A DNA stretch of 64,000 bases, from contig NZ_MPDM01000001.1 of the NCBI RefSeq assembly GCF_001936115.1, positions 1-64,000 of the forward strand, in the 5' to 3' direction. Source of the stretch: Boudabousia marimammalium (GTDB taxonomy: Bacteria > Actinomycetota > Actinomycetes > Actinomycetales > Actinomycetaceae). Shown here piece by piece: positions 1 to 9,523 of the stretch. Each line of letters opens with the position of its first letter. The first letter of the stretch is position 1. The position numbers were made by a program, and so were the translations under genes. The notes below the pieces were generated by a model. It was not told the DNA's origin. It was given only the letters and a program-made list of their open reading frames with translations, and ran no database searches.

Positions 1-2636
1 GTACCAGGACCAGTGCTTTCAACTGTCGCACCATCAGGAACATCGCCACCAGCATTAGGAACTACAACATCATCACCAGGCTTACCGGTAGTGTCTTCCC
101 AATTCGGAGCAACAGGCTTATCACCAACAGTGGCAGTACCCTCCTTGGCAACCGGAGTACCAGCAGGCTTATCACCATCAGGCTTAGTGAAACCAAGCGT
201 CACAGTGAACGGCTTATCAGTAACCTTCTCAGTCGGAGTACCAGAGATAACACAAGCAGAACCATCAGCCTTCAACGCAACCGACAAACCAGCAGGCAAG
301 CCAGCAGCAGTACAAGTCAGACCCTCATTCATACCAGTGTTAGTAACAGGAACCTCAATCGGAGTAATCTCCACACCAATAGTCCCATTAACCTTAGGCA
401 CCTCACCCAAAACCGGCGCTACCGCACAACCATTAGCATCAACAACCGCACCAGCAGGAGTATTCACACACTGATCCGCATCATCAGACACACCATCATT
501 ATCAGCATCAGGCTTATCACCAACAGTAAACTTTGCTACCGCGTTTTCGGTTGATTTATCAGCGAACGTAGCTACAACCGGGATATCGTAAGACTTCCCT
601 ACCTGAGCTTTCGTTCCGGTGAAAGTAACTACACCAGTCGAGGTGTTGATAGCAACATCTTCAGCAGCCACACCCTCAGGAAGCGTTCCCAGCTTAAACA
701 CTGTATCCGCGGGCAACGTGGCCACATCTGCAGTACCCTCTCCAGTGAAAATCGGAGTAGAGTCCTTAGGTGTTCCTACTGTTGCTTCCTGGTCGTCATA
801 TTTCAGATCAACCTTCTGCGCAGTCAACTTACCCTTAAAGTTGAAGGTAACTTCCGCCGGACGATCCACTTTCTTATTGTTAACAGCGTTAACAATCTCC
901 GCAACCACCGGAACCACAACAGTTTCATCTGCCTCCTTAGGATCACCCGTCCAAGACACCACACCGGTATCAGTGTTAATGGTGTAACCCTTCGGCGCAT
1001 TATCAGCCAGTCGGTAAGTTGTACCTGCCGGAGCCTGACCCTTTTCAACCTGCTCCGTTGCCGGATTATCGAATGTTGGAGCCGCAGACGATGCAGTGTT
1101 CACCCCTGCCTCAACAGCAACCGGCTCATAGTTCACCTTAGGAATATTCGACACGATTAACGAATCAACCGCAATCACATTCCCCAAAGCCTGAAGCTCA
1201 ACCCGGTAAACGTCACCGGTCTGAGCATCCGAAGGAATATCATAGGTGCAGTCATTTGCCTGCGGCAAGGAAGCAATATCGTCACAGCGCTTTACTTCAT
1301 CACCATTGGCGTTCTTCCAAACAATGGAAGTCCCCACCTTACTCAAGTTACCACTAACTGCGATGAGCGCCTTCCCACCCGGAGGGGCAGGACGCGTATT
1401 AGTGTCATAGTTAGTAATTTCCAGAACGGGGCTAACATAGGGGATAACAGCAAAGTGTACGTTCTCCCATGCCTTCTTCACCGGCCGGTAAAGAGGGTTA
1501 GCCAAAGGCTGCGCCAAAGTGAATGCGTCAGGTTTACCATACGTGGGAATCGTCCATGTAGAATATGCAGGCATCGGGTTACCCTCAGGATCCTCAACAT
1601 AACCATAAATGTTATCCTGGTCCAATTTGCCCTCGGTAAACTTAATAAGATACTCACCCTTAGCATTGGTGTGCGTATATGCAGTTTCGGCAATATACTC
1701 AGGATGCTCAGTAAGCAAATTCTTAAATAACAAAGCCCGATTCTCTACCGGCTGCTGACGAATTTTTGCAGCCTCAACAGCTCCTTCATTCGTCAACGAA
1801 GACATGACAACCTTATAGCTGGCTGCAGGACGATCAGCACCAAGTTGAGTCGGTCCAGAAGCCAAATCAGAACCCTGAGCCTCCAACCAGACCTTACCGG
1901 ACACGTACTGTTTAACACCCAGCCCGCCGGTCTGCCCCACGGGAGTTTCAATCCACTCACCCTGAGGGCGAGTCATGTAACCACTGGTCGGCAACTCAGT
2001 CATAAAAACCGTATAGTTATTCGCATACTGTCCTGCCAGGGTAGTAACTGAAGCACCGAAATTGTAATGGGAGAAAGCTGGCACATTCGCGGCAGCATCC
2101 TTCATCTGAACAACCTGGTTACCAGTGTCAGGACTAACGTAAGGGTCAATCCAAACACGAACTAAAGGCCGCTTAGCACCCGACATGATTAGAGTGTGAA
2201 CGGTTCCGCTATTATCAGTCCACTGCGGAATCGCAAACGCATAAGGACTAGGATTCGGAGCACCCGCATAGCCTCGGTGAGTCCTCGTCTTGTAGATAGG
2301 TAAAACTTGGCCATCCTTATCCACCCATCGCAAATAAACCGGCGTACCATCAGGAAGAGGAGCATTTCCTCCACCATTCAAAGAAGACGTGTTTGCAGTA
2401 AGCAACACACCATAGCCCGTTACTGTCGCACCACCGTTCGACCGATCAAAAACCTTATCAATCTTCGCCCAGTTATCCATATACCACTGGTTTGATGAAT
2501 CTAGAGCATCAGCCTCAATAGCGGTAGCAGTATTTGAGCCTGGATCAACAGCTTCAGCCACAGGATAGTGGTATATCGCCACAATTCCAGCCAAAGTCAC
2601 TGCAAAAGCAGCGAAGGTGGAAACAATGCGGTTCAT
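1..2636 (-). CDS. large secreted surface protein, N-terminal part (C-terminus beyond window)
   Basis: The minus-strand frame stays open from ATG at 2636 to the window edge (878 codons, no stop). Residues 1-30 form a signal peptide (MNRIVSTFAAFAVTLAG...). The middle has two beta-rich modules resembling Rib/alpha-like (YPDG-type) surface repeats; the second, roughly residues 590-700, has the typical 'LPEGV...INTSTGVVTFTG...DIPVVATFADKS' pattern. Near residue 712 is a thrombospondin type-3-like calcium-binding motif, DADNDGVSDDADQC. It is followed by a He_PIG-like Ig module containing 'GLPAGLS' and 'ISGTPT', then a Gly/Asp/Pro-rich stretch at the edge. Such proteins are usually sortase-anchored adhesins, so an LPXTG-type signal is expected off-window (inference). 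The exact ligand is unknown. Confidence 0.85.
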   Translation of the reverse strand, partial: MNRIVSTFAAFAVTLAGIVAIYHYPVAEAVDPGSNTATAIEADALDSSNQWYMDNWAKIDKVFDRSNGGATVTGYGVLLTANTSSLNGGGNAPLPDGTPVYLRWVDKDGQVLPIYKTRTHRGYAGAPNPSPYAFAIPQWTDNSGTVHTLIMSGAKRPLVRVWIDPYVSPDTGNQVVQMKDAAANVPAFSHYNFGASVTTLAGQYANNYTVFMTELPTSGYMTRPQGEWIETPVGQTGGLGVKQYVSGKVWLEAQGSDLASGPTQLGADRPAASYKVVMSSLTNEGAVEAAKIRQQPVENRALLFKNLLTEHPEYIAETAYTHTNAKGEYLIKFTEGKLDQDNIYGYVEDPEGNPMPAYSTWTIPTYGKPDAFTLAQPLANPLYRPVKKAWENVHFAVIPYVSPVLEITNYDTNTRPAPPGGKALIAVSGNLSKVGTSIVWKNANGDEVKRCDDIASLPQANDCTYDIPSDAQTGDVYRVELQALGNVIAVDSLIVSNIPKVNYEPVAVEAGVNTASSAAPTFDNPATEQVEKGQAPAGTTYRLADNAPKGYTINTDTGVVSWTGDPKEADETVVVPVVAEIVNAVNNKKVDRPAEVTFNFKGKLTAQKVDLKYDDQEATVGTPKDSTPIFTGEGTADVATLPADTVFKLGTLPEGVAAEDVAINTSTGVVTFTGTKAQVGKSYDIPVVATFADKSTENAVAKFTVGDKPDADNDGVSDDADQCVNTPAGAVVDANGCAVAPVLGEVPKVNGTIGVEITPIEVPVTNTGMNEGLTCTAAGLPAGLSVALKADGSACVISGTPTEKVTDKPFTVTLGFTKPDGDKPAGTPVAKEGTATVGDKPVAPNWEDTTGKPGDDVVVPNAGGDVPDGATVESTGPG

Positions 2637-3015
2637 TGGACCAGGTCCAGAACGCACACAGCCTCCACCCCCTTTCTGTGTAAGAGAGCTTTTTATACTC
2701 ACCTATTATCTCTTTTCACTTGATGACATTAATTCAATTTCATGGTCCATAACTCACTGCACGGACGTGCACGACCAAGCACCATTACTTCTCAGATTAT
2801 CATTCAGCAATGAGTGTCGAAACTGGAATTACAAAATCGCATCCACCTAGCCATATGATTCTAAACACACCAAAACGGTTACAAAACTACTGCGCAAAGG
2901 CTGTGGTTTACACCCAAAACTCGCGTTAAAATAAAGCCCCTTCAATCCCTCTAAAACTATGTGGAGCCCTCCCAAGACGGAAGAGCTCCACAACCCAAGT
3001 TAACCAAATTGACGG
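2637..3015. other. intergenic region upstream of the surface protein
   Basis: This AT-richer gap carries the promoter region of the surface-protein gene. A TATAAA-like -10 candidate lies within 'gagtataaaaagc' on the minus strand, but no convincing -35 was found. It also holds the putative terminator of the sialic-acid operon. No coding frame has a convincing start or ribosome-binding site. Confidence 0.5.
2960..2992 (-). terminator. putative terminator after nanE
   Basis: An 8-bp stem (TGTGGAGC / GCTCCACA) with a 17-nt loop lies 24 nt after the nanE stop. On the minus strand it is followed by a modest T-rich run (ATAGTTTTAG). The long loop and weak tail make the assignment tentative. Confidence 0.45.
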
Positions 3016-3708
3016 CTACAAAGTTACTTTGGCGAACCAACTAGTAATCGAAGTTGGGTGCGTAATCGCAGTCCCTACACACGCAGCATGAATGGGGCGC
3101 TGCCAAACCTGACGCAAATGCTCAACCGTGTGGATTCGCCCCTCCACCACGATAGGTGCAGAAATCCGCTCACACACCTGATCGATTAGCTCAAAATCAG
3201 GGCCGTCAGTCTTCGGGCGCTCCCCCGTGTAACCAGCCAGCGTAGTGCCGACCAAATCAGCACCAGCATCCTCAGCCATCAACGCATCATCCAAAGAACC
3301 ACAGTCAGCCATGACGGCAACACCTGGGAACTCATCATGGATAGCTTTGCAAGCATCCGCAAAAGTTCCACCCAGACGCTCCCTCGACGTGGCATCAATC
3401 GCCACAATCGAAGAACCAGCCAAAGCGGCGGCCCGCGCATGAGCAACCGACGGCGTAATGTAGACGCCCTCGTGCCCGTACTTAATTAAACCAACCACGG
3501 GAACCTCAACGGCCTGACGGGCAGCGGCGATATCCTGCACGCCCTGCACCCGGACAGCTACTGCTCCCCCAGCCACCACGGCCTGACACATACGCGCCGT
3601 AACCTCCGGGGTGCGCAAAGGCTCACCCGGGTAAGCCTGACAAGAAACAATCAAACCTCGGGAAGCCTCCAAGACTCCCGCAACCGAAATATCAGCCTGA
3701 TGAACCAT
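3016..3708 (-). CDS. nanE: N-acetylmannosamine-6-phosphate 2-epimerase NanE
   Basis: This 230-aa cytoplasmic TIM-barrel enzyme converts ManNAc-6-P to GlcNAc-6-P, the third step of sialic-acid breakdown. Family hallmarks are visible: 'LIVSCQA' at the first strand, 'VRVQG', 'PVVGLIKY' with the active-site Lys, 'VAIDAT', 'VMADCGS' and 'IVVEGRIHT' near the end. Length matches the family (about 220-230 aa). The start overlaps the nanK stop by one base (ATGA), so it is translationally coupled. It is the last gene of the seven-gene sat-nan transcription unit. No nagA or nagB is present here, so the product must enter amino-sugar metabolism elsewhere. Confidence 0.93.
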   Translation of the reverse strand: MVHQADISVAGVLEASRGLIVSCQAYPGEPLRTPEVTARMCQAVVAGGAVAVRVQGVQDIAAARQAVEVPVVGLIKYGHEGVYITPSVAHARAAALAGSSIVAIDATSRERLGGTFADACKAIHDEFPGVAVMADCGSLDDALMAEDAGADLVGTTLAGYTGERPKTDGPDFELIDQVCERISAPIVVEGRIHTVEHLRQVWQRPIHAACVGTAITHPTSITSWFAKVTL

Positions 3709-4709
3709 CAGCGATCTCCAAACTCATCCAAATGATAACGAATCAACTCGCCCGCACCAACTAGGGCGGCAGCGGAACCCAAAGCGGCAGGCAACAACTG
3801 TGTATCCCGCAAGGCAGGCATCAGCTGCGTCTGGTACGCGGCCTTCAACGGCCCCCAGTATAAATCCCCGGCACGGGCCAGCCCGCCACCCAAAATTACG
3901 ACCTCAGGATCGAAACAGTTCACTAGGCCGGCAATAATCTGACCGGTCGCGGTGGCAGCTTCGGCCATCACCTGGATCGCCAGCTCATCCCCCGCCTCAG
4001 CCTGTGCTTCCAAATCGCGGGCATCAACGGCATTGCCGCCGCGCTGATTAAACCAGCGGGTCATACCAGGACCGGAAGCAATCGCCTCCAAATGACCGTC
4101 CGCCCCGCAGGAACAAAGATTACCCTCAGCACCCGGGGCTACGATATGTCCAACATGTCCGGACAGTCCCCGAATTCCACGCAGAATGCGTGAACCCTCA
4201 GTGAAAGCACCACCGATACCGGTACCGACCGCCACCATCAACGTGGAAGCAAAAGGATTACCGGCGCCGCCGACGGCCTCACCGCGGGCATGGGCATGAA
4301 CGTCATTTTCAATGATTACGGGAAGACCAGTGGCGGCCTCCACAATATCGGCCAGCTTAGTGCCGGTCCAGCCCGGAATCGCGTCGGTCGCTGAAGCAAT
4401 CATGCGACCGGTCGGATCAATCACGCCAGCGCTACCGATACCGACACCAGACAGTGTCAGACCATGCGACTGTGCGTGAGCGATCACTTTCTGTACTACA
4501 GAGACAACGGTTGCGGCCACATCATTGCCACCGGTTTTCACCGTGGCAGCAGTCCAAGTCGGATGCGTGGCAACCGCACTACGGGCCGTAACAAATCCGC
4601 GAAGCCGCTCAGCTACAGCCGCTGGAGGCGTTTCACCGGACTCCAGCAAAGCAACTAAAGCTCCCGCAATCTTGGTTCCACCGATGTCGATGGCAATAAC
4701 GTGACGCAC
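3708..4709 (-). CDS. nanK: N-acetylmannosamine kinase NanK (ROK family)
   Basis: This 333-aa ROK-family sugar kinase is expected to phosphorylate ManNAc at O6 using ATP. The N-terminal phosphate loop 'AIDIGGTKIAGALV' (residues 6-19), the catalytic Asp in 'IENDVHAHA' (D136) and the ROK signature near residues 184-208 are visible. The zinc-site motif is atypical: C199 and C201 of 'CSCGADGH' are kept, but the usual third Cys is His206. His184/187 of GHVGH complete the site. Specificity for ManNAc is inferred from its position between nanA and nanE; by sequence alone glucokinase would be possible. Confidence 0.87.
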   Translation of the reverse strand: MRHVIAIDIGGTKIAGALVALLESGETPPAAVAERLRGFVTARSAVATHPTWTAATVKTGGNDVAATVVSVVQKVIAHAQSHGLTLSGVGIGSAGVIDPTGRMIASATDAIPGWTGTKLADIVEAATGLPVIIENDVHAHARGEAVGGAGNPFASTLMVAVGTGIGGAFTEGSRILRGIRGLSGHVGHIVAPGAEGNLCSCGADGHLEAIASGPGMTRWFNQRGGNAVDARDLEAQAEAGDELAIQVMAEAATATGQIIAGLVNCFDPEVVILGGGLARAGDLYWGPLKAAYQTQLMPALRDTQLLPAALGSAAALVGAGELIRYHLDEFGDR

Positions 4710-4732
4710 CGTTGACCTCTGTTAACTAGTTG

Positions 4733-5650
4733 TTAGAGCATTCCACGATCGCGCAAAACTGCTTCGATCGCACTAACGTTTTCGCCTTCAAGCGGGAGAA
4801 CCGGATCAGGCATGTTGTTGGTGTTGAAAACGCCCATCAAACGCAAAGCCGTCTTGAAAGCACCAACGCCTGCGCCGAACCCAGCGACTCCACGGGTAAC
4901 AGTGAAGATGCGGGCCAAGCTAGCCAGGTGGTCCTGTTCCTTACGGACAGCATCCCAATCGCCCTTTTGGTAAGCATCCCACTGACGCACGTATGCCTCC
5001 GGATCGACGTTACCTAAACCGGGAACCGCGCCATCCGCGCCAGACATGTACGCACCATCGACCACAATCTCATGGCCAGTCAGCAGCACCAGCGGGTGTC
5101 CGGCGTTAGCGTTGTCCTGCGCTAGGAAACGGAAACCGACGTCATCACCGGAAGAGTCCTTCACACCGGTGAGCACACCTTCCTTACCCAGCTGCAACAA
5201 CAGTGGCCCAGGAAGCTTAGTGTGAACACAAACTGGAATATCGTAGGCGAAGAGCGGCAAATCGATGGCTTCATGGATGAGACGGAAGTGGCGTTCCACC
5301 TCCGGCAGACCACCCAGCGCATAGAACGGAGCAGTCGCAACGATGGCGTCCGCGCCCAGCTCCTTAGCGACCTTAGCGTGCTCAATCACGCGTTTGGTTT
5401 CAGTATCAATGCAACCAACCATTACTGGTACGCGGCCGGCGACGACTTCCATGGTGGCAGCAATAATCTCACGCCGACGCTGGTCAGTGGAGAACACTAC
5501 TTCACCGGAGGAACCCAAAATGAACAAGCCGTGAACGCCCGCGTCAATCATACGATTGATGGAGCGAGCCAAGCTTTCTTTATCTAGCTCGCCAGAGTCC
5601 GTTAACGGAGTGACGACCGGGGGAACTACGCCCCTGAATGAGTGCTTCAT
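4733..5650 (-). CDS. nanA: N-acetylneuraminate lyase NanA
   Basis: This 305-aa member of the dihydrodipicolinate synthase/NAL class I aldolase family cleaves Neu5Ac to ManNAc and pyruvate. The Schiff-base lysine is K164 in 'GVKDSSGD', the proton-relay tyrosine is Y136 in 'FAYDIP', and the carboxylate-binding loop is GSSGE at 46-50 (GTTGE/GSTGE in relatives). DapA homologues share the fold, but the position directly after a Sat-type importer and before nanK and nanE makes lyase the likely role. The ribosome-binding site is weak. Confidence 0.9.
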   Translation of the reverse strand: MKHSFRGVVPPVVTPLTDSGELDKESLARSINRMIDAGVHGLFILGSSGEVVFSTDQRRREIIAATMEVVAGRVPVMVGCIDTETKRVIEHAKVAKELGADAIVATAPFYALGGLPEVERHFRLIHEAIDLPLFAYDIPVCVHTKLPGPLLLQLGKEGVLTGVKDSSGDDVGFRFLAQDNANAGHPLVLLTGHEIVVDGAYMSGADGAVPGLGNVDPEAYVRQWDAYQKGDWDAVRKEQDHLASLARIFTVTRGVAGFGAGVGAFKTALRLMGVFNTNNMPDPVLPLEGENVSAIEAVLRDRGML

Positions 5651-5677
5651 GATTCTACTTTCTTAAATCTGTAGTGG

Positions 5678-6490
5678 TTAAGCGCGTTCGGCTTCAGTCG
5701 GGTGCAACAATGAAGGTGCTGCGCCCAAGAGAGTTTGAGTGTACGGATGCTCAGGCTGTGCGAAGACCTTCATAGCGGGGCCTTCTTCCACAATCTTGCC
5801 TCCGTTCATCACCATAATACGGTCAGAAACATAACGAACCGTTTGAATATCGTGGCTAATGAACACCAGTGATAGATTCAACTCAGTTTTTAGGTCTGAC
5901 AGTAGGTTCAGAATCTGGGCACGGACGGACACGTCCAAAGCGGAGGTCGGCTCATCAGCAATGATGGCGTCCGGCTTCAACGACAAGGCGCGGGCAATCG
6001 CGACGCGCTGACGCTGACCACCAGACAGCTGACCGGGCAGAGCATCCAAAGAGGAGCCCGGCAGGCCCACCATATGAATCAGCTCATTCACCCGAGCCTG
6101 GCGCTCTTCTTTGGTGCCAATCTTGTGGACAACCAGCGGGTCAATCAGCTGATCACGCACCCGCATACGTGCATTCAAAGCAGTCGCAGGATCTTGGAAG
6201 ACAACAGAGACGACGCGACCGATTTCCAGGCGTTCCTTCGCGGAACGCTTGGTGACGTCACGGCCCTTGAACATAACCTTGCCCTTGGTTGCCCGTTGCA
6301 AACCACACATCACGTTAGCGGTAGTTGATTTACCACAACCGGACTCACCCACGATACCGATAGTCTCACCCGGCATGAGCTGCAGTGAAACACCGCGAAC
6401 CGCATGCACCAAATGAGGATTGAAAACCGTGCCGGCGCGAGTCTTGAAAGTTACCTCAACATTATCTAGCTCAATGATTGGAGTTGTCAT
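5678..6490 (-). CDS. satD: sialic-acid ABC transporter ATPase SatD-like
   Basis: This 270-aa ATP-binding subunit belongs to the oligopeptide/dipeptide (OppF/DppF) class. It shows Walker A 'GIVGESGCGKST', signature 'LSGGQRQRV', Walker B 'DAIIADEPTSALD' and the C-terminal 'EHPYTQTLL' motif typical of Opp/Dpp ATPases. ATG at 6490 is chosen over the GTG one codon earlier because AAGGAG sits 7 nt upstream and the start overlaps the satC stop (TGATG). It should pair with the ATPase half of SatC to power uptake. Confidence 0.87.
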   Translation of the reverse strand: MTTPIIELDNVEVTFKTRAGTVFNPHLVHAVRGVSLQLMPGETIGIVGESGCGKSTTANVMCGLQRATKGKVMFKGRDVTKRSAKERLEIGRVVSVVFQDPATALNARMRVRDQLIDPLVVHKIGTKEERQARVNELIHMVGLPGSSLDALPGQLSGGQRQRVAIARALSLKPDAIIADEPTSALDVSVRAQILNLLSDLKTELNLSLVFISHDIQTVRYVSDRIMVMNGGKIVEEGPAMKVFAQPEHPYTQTLLGAAPSLLHPTEAERA

Positions 6491-8490
6491 CACAGCTCTC
6501 CTTCGCTAGCGCTGGCGCCAGCAACTACATCGTCAGGCAGTGCCGCATAGAAGTGATACGTGCCTGGTACCTGCTTGAAGATAGGCCTGATATCCAAGCC
6601 CACATCGGGGTGAGAAGAACGAGGCGCAAAGCGATCGCCCTTCGGGAAGTCCTTCGGGCTGGGCACCACGCCAGGAACCTGGTGGAGCCTACCCTGAGTG
6701 GCTTCAATAGAAGTAACCGCACCCAGCAGACCACGAGTGTACTCATGGCGAGGATCTGTGAGCAGCTCACGGGTGGAGGCCTGCTCCACCACCTGACCGG
6801 CGTACATTACGGTGATGGAGTGGGCGACCTTGGCGACGAGGGCGAGGTCGTGCGACACGAACATCATGGCAAAGCCAAGCTTCTCACGCAGATCGTTCAG
6901 CAGATCAATCACCTGTGCCTGCACAGTCACGTCCAAGGCCGTAGTCGGCTCATCTGCGATGACCAGCTTCGGGTCACGAGTCAAAGCCATAGCGATAAGC
7001 ACGCGCTGACGCTGACCACCGGAAAGTTCATGCGGATAGGATTCCAAGGTACGTTTCGGATCCAAGCCCACCAGTTCCAGCAGCTCCTCAGCAGAGCGAG
7101 TACCGCCGCGGCGGGTCAACTGCTTCATCTGATTCTTAATCAGCATGGAGGGGTTCAAGGAAGACAAAGCATCCTGGTAGATCATGGCGATCTCATGTCC
7201 ACGCAAAGCGTTATGCTCACGGGCACTCATGCCGACTAGTTCCTTACCATCGAACATGATGGAGCCGGAAATCTCAGATTTCGGATCCAGCAAGCCCATT
7301 ATGGCCAGTGAAGTAATTGACTTACCGCAACCAGACTCACCAACCAAACCCATGGTTTCACCCGGGCGGATAGCGAAGCTGACGTGGTCAACCACATCGA
7401 CGTCACCGTGACGCGGGAACTTAATGCATAGGTCCTTAACTTCCAGCACGGGAGCTTCCGTGGACTGCGGAATGAGGCGGTCGTTGCGGGAAAGCTCAGC
7501 TTCACGTAGCTTCGTCAAGGACTCATTCAGGCTGTCAGCCTGCTCACGGTAGGCGGCAACCGGATCAACTAGGAGACGGTCAGCCTTACGCTCAGAGACA
7601 GGAAGTTCAGTCGGGGCGGCAGCACTGGGGGCAGCCACCATGGCGTCAGTGATGCCTTCAGACAAGATGTTCAAGCACAGCACAGTAATCATAATGGCCA
7701 AGCCGGGGAAAGTGGCCTGCCACCAGTAACCGTAGAGGACGCCTTCCTTAGCGGAAGCCAGAATGTTACCCCAAGTGGGAGTGGGCTCCGGGATACCAGC
7801 GTTGATGAAGGACAGTGAAGCCTCGAAGACGATAGCATCGGCGACAGACAAGGTGGTGAACACCATGACCGGGGCAGCAATGTTACGAGTCACGTGCTTG
7901 AGCAGAATCCATGGTGCGCGAGCACCTGAAACGATTACTGCACGAACATAGTCCTTACCGTATTCGCTGATGACGTTAGCGCGCACAATACGGGCAATCT
8001 GCGGTACGTAAAGAATACCGATAGCGATGATGATGCCAATCATGGACTGGCCCAAAATGATCACGAATACGGCGGCCAGAGCGATACCGGGAACTGACAT
8101 GAATACGTCGATTAGACGCATGATGATTTCAGAAATCCAAGTACGGGTAACAGCGGCAATCGCACCAATGATGGAGCCGACAACCAAAGCGAAAGCAATC
8201 GCAGACAAGCCAATCACCAGGGAGTAGCGCGTACCGTACATTACGCGGGAAAGAACGCCACGACCTAGGTTATCTGTACCGAAAAGGTATTCGCCGTTAG
8301 GCGCCATGTAGGTGCCCACAATCTTCAATGGATCATTAGGGGCAATCCACTGCGCGGTGACAGCCACGAAGGCGAGGAACAGAATCACAAACAGGGAGAG
8401 GCGTGCACCCCAAGACATATTGCGGATTCGACGGAATTTGACGCCCGGCTGGGATACGTTTTCAACAAGTTTTCGTTTTCCAAACAACAT
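6490..8490 (-). CDS. satC: sialic-acid ABC transporter permease-ATPase fusion SatC-like
   Basis: This 666-aa fusion has residues about 1-290 as a DppC-type permease (N-terminal membrane segment, large loop, then five segments with the EAA-like 'VSGARAPWILLKHV'). Residues about 345-666 form a DppD-type ATPase with Walker A 'GLVGESGCGKSI', signature 'LSGGQRQRV' and Walker B 'KLVIADEPTTALD'. The two halves are joined by an Ala/Pro-rich then charged linker. A permease-ATPase fusion is, as I recall, the arrangement of SatC in the Haemophilus ducreyi satABCD importer, which supports sialic acid as substrate. It starts 2 nt after the satB stop. Confidence 0.87.
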   Translation of the reverse strand: MLFGKRKLVENVSQPGVKFRRIRNMSWGARLSLFVILFLAFVAVTAQWIAPNDPLKIVGTYMAPNGEYLFGTDNLGRGVLSRVMYGTRYSLVIGLSAIAFALVVGSIIGAIAAVTRTWISEIIMRLIDVFMSVPGIALAAVFVIILGQSMIGIIIAIGILYVPQIARIVRANVISEYGKDYVRAVIVSGARAPWILLKHVTRNIAAPVMVFTTLSVADAIVFEASLSFINAGIPEPTPTWGNILASAKEGVLYGYWWQATFPGLAIMITVLCLNILSEGITDAMVAAPSAAAPTELPVSERKADRLLVDPVAAYREQADSLNESLTKLREAELSRNDRLIPQSTEAPVLEVKDLCIKFPRHGDVDVVDHVSFAIRPGETMGLVGESGCGKSITSLAIMGLLDPKSEISGSIMFDGKELVGMSAREHNALRGHEIAMIYQDALSSLNPSMLIKNQMKQLTRRGGTRSAEELLELVGLDPKRTLESYPHELSGGQRQRVLIAMALTRDPKLVIADEPTTALDVTVQAQVIDLLNDLREKLGFAMMFVSHDLALVAKVAHSITVMYAGQVVEQASTRELLTDPRHEYTRGLLGAVTSIEATQGRLHQVPGVVPSPKDFPKGDRFAPRSSHPDVGLDIRPIFKQVPGTYHFYAALPDDVVAGASASEGEL

Positions 8491-8492
8491 GG

Positions 8493-9449
8493 TTATACCG
8501 TCCTGATCCGGGGGTTGATGAGAACGTAGAGCAAGTCCACGATGATGTTAACAATGATGAAGGCCAAGGCTACGACCAACACCACACCCTGAACCAGGAT
8601 GGGCTGGTTGCCGTTAATGCCTTCAAACATGACAGTTCCCATGCCTGGCAGAGTGAAGATAACTTCAATCACGATGGCGCCACCGAGGAGGTAACCAATC
8701 TTCAGACCAAGCACGGTAATGGGAGTAATGAGGGCGTTACGGAAAACGTTGCGAGCAATCACTTCACGCTTCGGAACGCCAGCACCAATAGCGGTGCGGA
8801 CATAATCCTTATCCAGTTCTTCCACCATGGAAGTACGGATGATACGGGTCAGCTGACCAGCGACCGGCAAAGCCAAAGCGAAAGCCGGCATGATAATACG
8901 CTCAAGCCATCCGCCCGGATCCGAAGTGAACTCCGGAAGAGGACCGGAACCAGGTAGCCAAGCAAGCTGAATCTGGAATACGTAAATCAACAACACACCA
9001 AGCCAGAAGGACGGGGTCGCGATCGCAACAATAGAAAGAATACGGATTGCCTGATCGGGCCACTGGTCACGGTAAAGAGCAGCCAGAACGCCGAAGATTA
9101 CAGCCATCACGACAGCAATCAGGAGGCCAAAGAAGGTAACCTGCATGGTGATGGGGAAGGCAATGGCAATGCGGTCAGCGACGGGTTCCTTGGTGACGCC
9201 GTAGACGCCAAGGTCACCGGTAAAGAGACCGCCAATGTAGCTAAAGAACTGCTGAATCCAGGGGCGGTCAAAGCCCATTTCAGCGCGGTATGCATCCAGC
9301 TGAGCTTGGGTGGCGTTTTCGCCCAATGCTGCTACAGCCGGATCGTATTTGGAAAATGACATCAGGAAGAAGACCAACAAGGTCACTCCAAAGGCCATTA
9401 AAGGCAGTGCCACAAGGCGACGGCCCAATAGTCGAATCAAATTATTCAC
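8493..9449 (-). CDS. satB: sialic-acid ABC transporter permease SatB-like
   Basis: This 318-aa inner-membrane permease is of the DppB/OppB class. It has an N-terminal membrane anchor (LLVFFLMSF), a large extracytoplasmic loop and then five hydrophobic segments, with the permease-ATPase contact loop 'AIGAGVPKREVIARNVFRNAL' split around residues 230-250. It forms the translocation channel with the permease half of SatC. It is separated from satA by a 127-nt gap holding a strong stem-loop. Confidence 0.88.
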   Translation of the reverse strand: MNNLIRLLGRRLVALPLMAFGVTLLVFFLMSFSKYDPAVAALGENATQAQLDAYRAEMGFDRPWIQQFFSYIGGLFTGDLGVYGVTKEPVADRIAIAFPITMQVTFFGLLIAVVMAVIFGVLAALYRDQWPDQAIRILSIVAIATPSFWLGVLLIYVFQIQLAWLPGSGPLPEFTSDPGGWLERIIMPAFALALPVAGQLTRIIRTSMVEELDKDYVRTAIGAGVPKREVIARNVFRNALITPITVLGLKIGYLLGGAIVIEVIFTLPGMGTVMFEGINGNQPILVQGVVLVVALAFIIVNIIVDLLYVLINPRIRTV

Positions 9450-9523
9450 GACTACGCCCTTCTCATCTGTTGCAAGTATATTTTAGGGGATTTATGCGGC
9501 TGCGATATAAAGCCGGTTGGTGC

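Noticed and set aside
6478-7239. Long plus-strand frame (253 codons) opposite satC/satD
   Set aside because: Antisense to clearly conserved ATPase domains and His/Gln-rich, low-complexity composition typical of shadow frames.
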